A stretch of 5,256 bases of DNA. Origin: Desulfobacteraceae bacterium (GTDB taxonomy: Bacteria; Desulfobacterota; DSM-4660; Desulfatiglandales; Desulfatiglandaceae). The notes beneath the pieces were generated by a model. The model had not been told where the DNA came from and did not search any database. It was given only the letters and a program-made list of their open reading frames with translations. Position numbers and translations under genes: made by a program. Where the stretch lies: the NCBI GenBank assembly GCA_020349865.1, contig CP070700.1:3121400-3126655 (forward strand), read 5' to 3'. Below, one piece after another: positions 1 to 5,129 of this stretch. Within the stretch, counting starts at the first letter, position 1, and each line of letters begins with the position of its first letter.

Positions 1-19
1 CCGCATATTCTGCCCCCTT

Positions 20-31
20 TTGACCGGTCAA
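20..31. repeat. Perfect 12-bp palindrome TTGACCGGTCAA
   Basis: The sequence TTGACCGGTCAA reads identically on both strands, and symmetry stops at the flanking bases. Twelve-base perfect palindromes of this kind are typical of binding sites for dimeric regulators, but no target gene start is visible next to it. The gene it might control would lie beyond the left edge. It could also be a chance palindrome. Confidence 0.35.
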
Positions 32-143
32 CTGTACATATATCTTGCCATCGAACCAACTATCTTAAATCACACAAAAATTGCATATACGTTTTGCCTA
101 TCTCAGGATTTCAAGGACCTTGATATTTACCTAAGTATAGCAG

Positions 144-173
144 TTACATGCAATCAAGTCTGGGTGCATGTAA
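144..173. repeat. Inverted repeat, 9-bp arms with 12-nt loop
   Basis: TTACATGCA at 144-152 is the exact reverse complement of TGCATGTAA at 165-173, with a 12-base spacer. Transcribed from either strand it would form a 9-bp stem. There is no U-tract on either side, so it does not read as a standard intrinsic terminator. It lies about 175 bases beyond the cyclase stop codon and could act as an mRNA 3'-end structure or a protein site. Confidence 0.45.
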
Positions 174-185
174 GTTGGAGATACA

Positions 186-214
186 TCAGGTTTTAGAGCT
201 GCAAAGAAACCTGA
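186..214. repeat. Inverted repeat, 8-bp arms with 13-nt loop
   Basis: TCAGGTTT at 186-193 is the exact reverse complement of AAACCTGA at 207-214. A G-U pair could extend the stem inward by one base. It sits only 12 bases from the preceding inverted repeat, so the two would form tandem stem-loops in a cyclase read-through transcript. No U-tract follows. Confidence 0.4.
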
Positions 215-346
215 ATCAATACCAGATACACCAACAACTGCCCATGTCTTACAACGTATGGTAATCTTAAATTTTTGAACCTGCTATTTTTTCAGATTTA
301 ATTCGGTCATCCTATGTTTTAGGTTATCTAATTCTTTCAAATTCAA

Positions 347-1900
347 TCAAGCAACAGCGAAGATTTCCACAGGCTGTTTCTTTCCCTTGACCGTTCTCGG
401 GGGTAGTTGCCTGAGTTCAGCAGTGACTCGTTCGGACTCGGTCAGCCGGGTGTAGGTGGCGGACGATATGATCATATCTTTGCTTATTTCCTTTGTCACC
501 GACTGCAGCCGGGATGCTAAGTTAACCGTATCACCCACAAGGAGGTAGGACAAGCGGTCAGGACTACCGATATTTGCAGCTATCGCCTCACCGGTGTGAA
601 TACCGATGCCGTGTCGAAGACAGGGCCAATCCTTTTTCTCAAAGTCCCTGTTTAGTTCAAATAACCGGCGGCCCATCTCCAAGCCTGCCTGGAAAGCTCT
701 GGCTGGATGGTCAGGACGGGAGATCGGAGCACCAAAAACAGCATAAATCTCATCCCCAATGAATTGGAGAACTAACCCGCCTTGATCCTTGATCGCCTCG
801 GCCATTTCCTTAAAGTAGCTATTCATAATTTTAATCACAAGCTTTGGGTCGTTGCTTTCGGTCATAGGGGTGAAGTCTCTAAGATCGGAGAAAAGAACAG
901 TCACATCCTTCTTCTCACCGTCCAGTGGAATCCGGCCTGAGATAACTTCATCCCGAATTTCCGGAGCAACATATTTGCCGAAGGCGTCCTTGATAACTTC
1001 ACCTTCCCTGAGACCTTCTGTCATTTCGTTGATCACATCACCGGTATATCCGATTTCATCATTGGTGGTTACCTGTACTTTTTTGTCAAAGCGACCGTTC
1101 TTTACCCCCTGCAGGGTAATGATTATTTCTTTGAAAGGTACAGTCAGATTTCTGCTCACCAACATAGTCAGAAAAGTGCCAACAATAATAAAAACAAAGG
1201 AATGGGTGAATATTACCGCGTGTAATTGGTTCAAGGCCCAAGTAGGGTCGTTATTGTTAGACTTTATATAATAAAACGTGTGCAAGATGGAAAAGAAAGG
1301 AATCAGGTTGCAGGCAAAAAGTAGAGCAACAAGTCGTGTTCGGATCCGAATACGCATGGTTTTGGGAATCGTATAGAGGCCACCTTCGGGGAAAAAATGG
1401 GGAACCAGCCTTCCTTGTAGGACATGCTCTAACAGGAAAAATGCAACAATCACGGTGATCAAACCAGTGTTGAAGTTCCTGAAAAACGCGCGTTGGACCA
1501 AAATTTGGTCTAAATCTAATGCCCAAGCCACAGTGGAAAATAGAAATGCAACGATAAGCCACATACTAAAGTCAAGGGCGATCATAACAAAAGGCTCATT
1601 GATCACCCTCCGGCAGGCTTTGATTTGAAGCTCGTTCGGAATCTCTGTGTTTCGATACTTGCAATTCAAAAAGCGCCGGATAGGTCTTTCGTAGATTAAA
1701 GTCACCGTAATAACAATTATAAAAGTACTCGGTGAAAGAATTGCCACTATACGGTCGAACATCGATACAATATCTTCTGGCAAGGGCAAGGGGTTTTCAG
1801 TCCTGAAGATTGTCTGAACTAAAAACACACCGATAAAATTCGCCATACCATTAGCAAACTGCATGGCGTTTTTTAGATGGAAAAGTTTTGTTTTGTTCAT
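347..1900 (-). CDS. Membrane class III adenylate/guanylate cyclase with HAMP domain
   Basis: The 517-residue product should be an inner-membrane enzyme making a cyclic nucleotide from NTP on the cytoplasmic side. Six hydrophobic segments lie near residues 14-32, 51-70, 104-128, 144-162, 189-212 and 226-249. A HAMP linker (about 250-300, with P255 and the DEIG motif at 281-284) and a class III catalytic domain (about 330-510) follow. The two metal-binding Asp are D339 (FSDLRDFT) and D383 (FIGDEIYAVFG). The transition-state Asn and Arg are N460 and R464 (VNLASR). The purine-selecting Lys is Q379 and the second selecting residue (Asp or Thr) is L453, so I cannot assign ATP or GTP. Six helices plus HAMP plus cyclase matches the layout of mycobacterial Rv3645-like enzymes. 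I chose the Met at 1900 because AGAGGAG lies 8 bases upstream; an in-frame Met at 1960 would add 20 residues but has no such site. The gene stands alone and diverges from the recombinase. Confidence 0.93.
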   Translation of the reverse strand: MNKTKLFHLKNAMQFANGMANFIGVFLVQTIFRTENPLPLPEDIVSMFDRIVAILSPSTFIIVITVTLIYERPIRRFLNCKYRNTEIPNELQIKACRRVINEPFVMIALDFSMWLIVAFLFSTVAWALDLDQILVQRAFFRNFNTGLITVIVAFFLLEHVLQGRLVPHFFPEGGLYTIPKTMRIRIRTRLVALLFACNLIPFFSILHTFYYIKSNNNDPTWALNQLHAVIFTHSFVFIIVGTFLTMLVSRNLTVPFKEIIITLQGVKNGRFDKKVQVTTNDEIGYTGDVINEMTEGLREGEVIKDAFGKYVAPEIRDEVISGRIPLDGEKKDVTVLFSDLRDFTPMTESNDPKLVIKIMNSYFKEMAEAIKDQGGLVLQFIGDEIYAVFGAPISRPDHPARAFQAGLEMGRRLFELNRDFEKKDWPCLRHGIGIHTGEAIAANIGSPDRLSYLLVGDTVNLASRLQSVTKEISKDMIISSATYTRLTESERVTAELRQLPPRTVKGKKQPVEIFAVA

Positions 1901-1908
1901 GATTCGAT

Positions 1909-1915
1909 CTCCTCT
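1909..1915 (-). promoter_or_regulatory. Ribosome binding site of the cyclase gene
   Basis: AGAGGAG on the minus strand sits 8 bases before the ATG at 1900-1898. It decides the start in favour of this Met over the in-frame Met at 1960, which lacks a comparable site. Confidence 0.8.
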
Positions 1916-1999
1916 AACCTGAGAATTTAAAACCAGCAAAGAGGGCAGGAAGTGTTTCATAACTTAAATAGGTATGGCAGAGTTCTTTTTGCAGCAGGT

Positions 2000-2028
2000 A
2001 TTGTACAGAAAATATGGATCAGTTACAA
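2000..2028 (-). promoter_or_regulatory. Candidate sigma70-type promoter for the cyclase gene
   Basis: On the minus strand TTGTAA (2028-2023) and TACAAT (2005-2000) are separated by 17 bases, matching the -35 consensus at 4 of 6 and the -10 consensus at 5 of 6. Transcription would start near 1993, giving a leader of about 90 bases. The plus strand of the same bases offers a poorer pair, TTGTAC (2001-2006) and TACAAA (2024-2029), also with 17-base spacing and pointing at the recombinase. The element is an inverted repeat of TTGTA and TACAA, so divergent promoters could overlap almost completely. Confidence 0.4.
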
Positions 2029-2091
2029 AAATAGATATCTAAGGGGACTTAGAAGATCAAGAGGTAAAGACATTACTTGATGAAAGTAAGA

Positions 2092-2099
2092 AAGGGGTG
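2092..2099 (+). promoter_or_regulatory. Ribosome binding site of the recombinase gene
   Basis: AAGGGGTG ends 4 bases before the ATG at 2104. A stop codon (TGA, 2098-2100) lies in frame just ahead of that ATG, so no upstream start is possible in this frame. Confidence 0.65.
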
Positions 2100-2103
2100 A
2101 AAA

Positions 2104-3225
2104 ATGGCAAAAGTGACAAGAGTTGAAGGCAAGAAAGGGGTTTCCTACAGGATCGATTATTTCGATCCGAACGGGAAACGCATTCGCAAGATGTTCAAAA
2201 AGAAAAAGGACGCCGAGGCCGAGCTTGGTAAACGAGTGTCTCTTATGGCTGAAGGGCGTTATTTGGATATCAAAGAAAAGTCAAAACTGACACTCAAGGA
2301 AATGGTCGACCTGTATAAAGAGAAGCATAAAAACCAAAAATATTTCATGGGTACCAAACATTATTTTTTGAGCAAATTTCAAGAGTACATGGGCGCCGAA
2401 ACCCTTATTTCAAACATTGCTTGGAAAGACATTGGGGGTTACCGGACACACCTAACAAATCAAATCACAGTGCGCGGAGGTCTACGCAAGCCAGCGTCAA
2501 TTAATAGGGAAATGTCAAGCATCAGGCACCTAATGTCCTATGCCGTAACTAAGGATGAACTGAGCAAAGACGATTTTGACAAGATGTTCCCGTTCATCAA
2601 AGGCGACCGGGATAACCGCTTATTTCTTAAGGAAGATAATGCCCGGTTGGTATTTCTAACACATGAAGAAATAACAAGACTCTTGGCCGAGTGTGAGCAT
2701 CTGCCCTTGCTTCATAGGTTAGTGACATTTGGAATAAACACAGGATTGGATAAGGGCGATATCCTAAAGCTGACCTGGGATAATATTATTGATGGGAAGA
2801 TTTGTACCCGGAGGGCCAAAACGGGAAACTTGGTTGAGATACCCATAAACGAGGCCGTTAAAAAAGTGCTCAAGGATATCCGTAAAGAGCAACCTTTGGG
2901 AACCAGTCTTATTTTTTGCAGAGACGGTAAGGCCATCAAAAAGTTTGATAAAGGCTTTAATGGAGCCATTAGAAGGGCAAAGCTTAAAACGAAAGGTGTT
3001 ACCTTCAAAAGCTTACGTCATACCTTCGCAAGCCATCTTATAATGAGAGGGCGACACTTGAAAGAGGTCCAGGAGCTTTTAGGACACAAAAATATTGCAA
3101 TGACGTTGAGATATGCCCACCTGGAACCTCACCACCTTGAGGACGCTGTCAAGTCCCTGGACGGATTGACCGATCATGTGGAAAAGGTCCAGGAGGCACC
3201 CTTAAAAAATATGGCAGAAATATGA
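2104..3225 (+). CDS. Tyrosine recombinase (phage-type integrase), first catalytic Arg replaced
   Basis: This 373-residue protein belongs to the lambda-integrase family, which cuts and rejoins DNA through a 3'-phosphotyrosine intermediate. Residues 1-60 form a basic arm-type DNA-binding region, about 62-150 the SAM-like core-binding domain, and about 185-345 the catalytic domain. Visible catalytic residues are the beta-hairpin Lys K239 (RAKTG), R305 in KSLRHTFASH, H328 in LLGHKN and the nucleophile Y337 in TLRYAHLEP. The usual His of the HxxR box is K302, a substitution known in the family. The usual first Arg of the TGLRxGE box is D216 (TGLDKGD), which should severely impair strand cleavage. 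Length and reading frame are otherwise intact. The ATG is the only possible start, with an in-frame TGA just before it. No tRNA gene, direct-repeat att sites or other phage genes are visible nearby, so it may be a stranded remnant of an integrated element. Confidence 0.94.
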   Translation: MAKVTRVEGKKGVSYRIDYFDPNGKRIRKMFKKKKDAEAELGKRVSLMAEGRYLDIKEKSKLTLKEMVDLYKEKHKNQKYFMGTKHYFLSKFQEYMGAETLISNIAWKDIGGYRTHLTNQITVRGGLRKPASINREMSSIRHLMSYAVTKDELSKDDFDKMFPFIKGDRDNRLFLKEDNARLVFLTHEEITRLLAECEHLPLLHRLVTFGINTGLDKGDILKLTWDNIIDGKICTRRAKTGNLVEIPINEAVKKVLKDIRKEQPLGTSLIFCRDGKAIKKFDKGFNGAIRRAKLKTKGVTFKSLRHTFASHLIMRGRHLKEVQELLGHKNIAMTLRYAHLEPHHLEDAVKSLDGLTDHVEKVQEAPLKNMAEI

Positions 3226-3265
3226 CAGATTTTCTAAAAAAACCGCTGAGAGCCAAGTATATCAA

Positions 3266-3298
3266 GGGGGTGTCTTTGTCTTAAAGACATATTCCCCC
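3266..3298. terminator. Stem-loop between convergent genes, possible two-way terminator
   Basis: GGGGG (3266-3270) plus TGTCTTT (3271-3277) can pair with AAAGACA (3283-3289) and CCCCC (3294-3298). The loop is 5 bases, and there is a 4-base one-sided bulge at 3290-3293. It lies 40 bases after the recombinase stop and 10 bases beyond the binding-protein stop, the expected place for a shared terminator. Neither strand shows a U-tract after the stem, so it is not a standard intrinsic terminator and could instead protect mRNA ends. Confidence 0.5.
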
Positions 3299-3308
3299 AT
3301 GAGTTACT

Positions 3309-4583
3309 TTACTTAGCGGATTTCATCCAGGATGGAAGCTTCATTTCACCTTCTGCAAGGGCCGGTGGATACACTATGATTCGATGCCCCTTCTCGTTCC
3401 ATTGAAAGAAACAGCCCGTCGCTGTCTCAGCAGGGTCTACACCGTATATGACCTGATGCTCGGGTGAAAACTTAATACGGCCCATGACACCCTTTCTATC
3501 CGTCTTTTCAATGGCCGCTACGATGGCGTCCGGGTCAAGGGAATTAGCCCTCTCAATAGCCTCTTTCAAAATATAAACCGACTCATAGGAAGGTGCCGGA
3601 CCGTGCCCTGCCTCTATGTACTTGCCGTATCTCTTTTTGTACTCATTATGGAATTTAGTGGCCGGCGGGTACTTAATAGAGCCCACATTACCCAATTCGA
3701 AGATGGCATTCATGACACCACCGATCTTGCCGTTAAAAGTCTTCCATGCCCCTTGCCCGGCCATGGGGGAGATAAAACCTACCATAAGCGCAGGGACTTT
3801 CATTGATTTCCATTGTTTTACCAGGATACCGCTCTGCGGCATATCAAAACAGGTGAAAAGCACTTGAGCCCCCTTGGCGCGGGCTTTCATGAGACCGCTC
3901 GAAAAATCAGCGGCGCCCGTGGGAAACTCATCATGGCCGAGCACTTCCCAACCGGCCTTTTTAAACCAGCCTGTCATGCCTTTGGCTGTGCCCCGCGCCC
4001 AAGACACATCCTGGTTCATAAGATAGACCTTATTTAACCCAAACTTCGCATTTAAGGTCTTCATTGTACCTACAAGCAGCCCTACCCAGTAATTCACATT
4101 AAGGGATGTGCGAAAGACATATTTATATTTTTCAGGATCCGTTTTTATCTTAGCCTCTGTGCCAGGTGTCATGGCAATAGTACCAAGCAGCGGTACCTTG
4201 TACTTTGCAAGAATATCCATACCCGCCAACAGGGCCTCTGAACGGAAAGGCCCAACCACAAGGGCTGTTGGTTTCTTTTCCAGGATGATCTTCTCCAAGC
4301 CCAACAGGGCTTCCGGGACCGGGACACCAGGGGCAGCGTCGCGTAAGTCGATGGATTCAACCTTAAAAGGTCTTTTCTTGCCCCCTACCATAACTCCGCC
4401 TTTAGCGTTAATCTCGGCCACCGCCATGTTTACACTAGAAAGACCCTCTTTGCCTTCCAGGAATCCTAAAGAGGTTGGCACGCCAATTACAATGGGTTCC
4501 TCTGCATAGACATAGTTGTTAGCGGTAGACAAAAGAAAAACCGCGGACAACAAAACACCAATAACCCATACTCCCTTTTTCAT
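3309..4583 (-). CDS. ABC transporter substrate-binding protein, branched-chain amino acid (LivK-like) family
   Basis: The 424-residue product is a periplasmic solute receptor of the Peripla_BP_6 (type I fold) family that hands its ligand to a LivHMGF-type ABC importer. The N-terminus has a Sec signal peptide: MKK, a hydrophobic core near residues 5-20, and probable cleavage after VYA at residue 27. No lipobox Cys is present, so it should be soluble. The mature part opens with the first beta-strand IVIGVPTS (31-38). The stretch VVGPFRSEA (109-117) matches the ligand-loop region, and AADFSSGLMKAR (224-235) is typical of the family. Ligand cannot be told from sequence; members bind Leu, Ile, Val, amides, urea or aromatic acids. 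I chose the Met at 4583 because AAAGGAGGT precedes it by 6 bases and it begins the signal peptide; a Met at 4646 would add 21 non-signal residues. No permease or ATPase genes adjoin it, so it is a solitary receptor in this window. Confidence 0.93.
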   Translation of the reverse strand: MKKGVWVIGVLLSAVFLLSTANNYVYAEEPIVIGVPTSLGFLEGKEGLSSVNMAVAEINAKGGVMVGGKKRPFKVESIDLRDAAPGVPVPEALLGLEKIILEKKPTALVVGPFRSEALLAGMDILAKYKVPLLGTIAMTPGTEAKIKTDPEKYKYVFRTSLNVNYWVGLLVGTMKTLNAKFGLNKVYLMNQDVSWARGTAKGMTGWFKKAGWEVLGHDEFPTGAADFSSGLMKARAKGAQVLFTCFDMPQSGILVKQWKSMKVPALMVGFISPMAGQGAWKTFNGKIGGVMNAIFELGNVGSIKYPPATKFHNEYKKRYGKYIEAGHGPAPSYESVYILKEAIERANSLDPDAIVAAIEKTDRKGVMGRIKFSPEHQVIYGVDPAETATGCFFQWNEKGHRIIVYPPALAEGEMKLPSWMKSAK

Positions 4584-4589
4584 AGTAGT

Positions 4590-4598
4590 ACCTCCTTT
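4590..4598 (-). promoter_or_regulatory. Strong ribosome binding site of the binding-protein gene
   Basis: AAAGGAGGT on the minus strand is a near-perfect Shine-Dalgarno sequence 6 bases before the ATG at 4583-4581. It fixes the start at the beginning of the signal peptide and suggests high expression, as is usual for periplasmic receptors. Confidence 0.88.
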
Positions 4599-4707
4599 AC
4601 TGTTAAGGTTAATTTCGAGCATCTCCCTGTATCCCAAAGGAGTCACCCGGGGAAAAGATTAAACATTATTCCATCTGCCTAAAATAACCCATACACTAGA
4701 CCTATTC

Positions 4708-4737
4708 GTTAGAGTAAAATCATAAAATTTATGTCAA
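4708..4737 (-). promoter_or_regulatory. Candidate sigma70-type promoter for the binding-protein gene
   Basis: The minus strand has a perfect -35 box TTGACA (4737-4732), an 18-base AT-rich spacer, and TCTAAC (4713-4708), which matches the -10 consensus at 4 of 6. A start near 4700 would give a leader of about 117 bases before the ATG at 4583. T-runs upstream of the -35 box could help as an UP element. The weak -10 leaves the call uncertain. Confidence 0.45.
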
Positions 4738-4775
4738 ATTTTTTTATACTAATTCTTTTAGTGCACTTAATACGT

Positions 4776-4857
4776 GATGCTAGATGCTGGTCACTGGATG
4801 CTGAACGAAAAAATGATTTTCCTCTTACTTATCGAGCATCGAGCAACCAGCATTTAG
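4776..4857. repeat. Imperfect GATGCT/AGCATC hairpin repeat
   Basis: GATGCT occurs three times at 4776-4781, 4783-4788 and 4797-4802. The opposite arm carries its complement AGCATC at 4835-4840 and a variant AGCATT at 4850-4855. The 23-base arms 4780-4802 and 4835-4857 pair at 19 positions plus one G-U, enclosing a 32-base loop. A further half-copy, AGCATCCAACAG, lies at 4905-4916. The internal direct repeats and mirrored arms suggest a short dispersed palindromic element of the REP or MITE kind; one copy cannot prove dispersal. Confidence 0.6.
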
Positions 4858-4999
4858 ATAGCCAGAGCCACTCCACTGTCTTAATATTAATCTTGCCATT
4901 GTCAAGCATCCAACAGGACTTATGTATACGGGTGAGGACAAGTTCTTTATAGTACACCGAGAATAGGAAAAAAGACATCGTGTGTCAAGGAAAGGAAAT

Positions 5000-5043
5000 A
5001 AGTCAAACTGATTCGAGTCTATCTGCTCCCGACTTCTTGACTT
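5000..5043. repeat. Inverted repeat upstream of the sirtuin gene
   Basis: AAGTCAA (5000-5006) is the exact reverse complement of TTGACTT (5037-5043). A second nested pair, AGTC (5016-5019) with GACT (5031-5034), lies inside. The right arm also contains a direct repeat, GACTT then TTGACTT, and its TTGACT would serve as a -35 box. It ends 86 bases before the sirtuin ATG, so it could be an operator or leader structure. The arms are short and the loop long, so chance cannot be excluded. Confidence 0.3.
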
Positions 5044-5118
5044 GGAAGGCTCTCTTAAGTAATGTTATTAATGAGTTGTCAGCAGTGAGTCCTCAACAAA
5101 TATAGGGAGGCGTTCCAC

Positions 5119-5126
5119 GGGGGAAG
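5119..5126 (+). promoter_or_regulatory. Probable ribosome binding site of the sirtuin gene
   Basis: GGGGGAAG ends 3 bases before the ATG at 5130, which is closer than usual. A better-looking AGGGAGG at 5104-5110 is too far away at 19 bases. The start is nevertheless secure because an in-frame TAG lies at 5103-5105 with no other start codon between. Confidence 0.45.
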
Positions 5127-5129
5127 AAA

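Larger units (their letters stand above)
1..346. other. Intergenic region left of the cyclase gene, no convincing gene
   Basis: This 346-base stretch lies downstream of the leftward cyclase gene. I found no open frame with both a start codon and a ribosome binding site. It is rich in A and T and holds a 12-bp palindrome (20-31) and two stem-loops (144-173 and 186-214), listed separately. Two stop-free leftward frames without a usable start are present: 283-131 (50 codons ending at a TAG) and 64 to the left edge (21 codons). Either could be gene debris, or chance. No rho-independent terminator with a U-tract is visible for the cyclase gene. Confidence 0.6.
1974..2126 (+). pseudogene. Possible decayed small gene overlapping the recombinase start
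   Basis: One frame reads from an ATG at 1974 through 22 codons to a TAA at 2040-2042. It then continues in the same frame for 27 more codons to a TGA at 2124-2126, which overlaps the recombinase start by 23 bases. The second part looks protein-like: it is charged, contains DLEDQEVKTLLDESKKG, and is rich in Lys near its end. Integrase genes are often preceded by a small excisionase or helix-turn-helix gene whose end overlaps the integrase start, so a relic with one nonsense mutation is plausible. No good ribosome binding site precedes the ATG, I cannot recognise a helix-turn-helix, and the same bases carry a promoter candidate. Chance is a real alternative. Confidence 0.22.
4584..5129. other. 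Intergenic region between divergent binding-protein and sirtuin genes
   Basis: This 546-base gap separates two divergent genes and shows no believable gene. A rightward frame at 4731-4952 has no ribosome binding site and runs through a repeat. The part nearest the binding protein (4584-4740) contains its ribosome binding site and a promoter candidate and is strongly AT-rich. The middle (4776-4857) is a GATGCT/AGCATC hairpin repeat. The part nearest the sirtuin (4980-5129) has an inverted repeat at 5000-5043. TTGTCA at 5076-5081 with TATAGG at 5101-5106 is a poor promoter pair because the spacer is 19 bases. Confidence 0.6.

Noticed and set aside
1..64. Leftward open frame of 21 codons reaching the left edge, including DGKIYVQLTGQKGAEYA
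   Set aside because: It begins right after a TAA with no ATG or ribosome binding site and is too short to judge from this window; more sequence to the left would decide.
190..200. GTTTTAGAGCT, identical to the start of the well-known type II-A CRISPR repeat
   Set aside because: It occurs once, with no spaced repetition and no cas genes. The bases are explained by one arm and the loop of the 186-214 inverted repeat.
852..1271. Rightward open frame of 139 codons inside the cyclase gene
   Set aside because: It is antisense to the HAMP and catalytic domains, has no ribosome binding site and no recognisable protein features.
1901..1960. Twenty-residue N-terminal extension of the cyclase from a Met at 1960
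   Set aside because: AGAGGAG at 8 bases before the Met at 1900 is the only good translation signal, and the extension adds no recognisable feature.
2080..2100. Six-codon leader frame ATG to TGA just before the recombinase start
   Set aside because: Its ribosome binding site would be badly placed and the bases are better explained as the recombinase Shine-Dalgarno region.
4108..4509. Rightward open frame of 133 codons inside the binding-protein gene
   Set aside because: It is the antisense shadow of a gene with clear family motifs and lacks translation signals.
4584..4646. Twenty-one-residue N-terminal extension of the binding protein from a Met at 4646
   Set aside because: It would bury the signal peptide and translate through the strong AAAGGAGGT that clearly serves the Met at 4583.
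4731..4952. Rightward open frame of 73 codons in the intergenic region
   Set aside because: No ribosome binding site precedes its ATG, it runs through the GATGCT hairpin repeat, and its translation resembles no protein family.
5011..5034. ATTCGAGTC followed by CTGCTCCCGAC, resembling a tRNA T-loop and 3' acceptor end, a possible att site
   Set aside because: No T-stem forms around the loop, no matching 5' acceptor or anticodon arm lies at the right distance upstream, and there is no CCA. At best it is a tRNA fragment, but chance is simpler.
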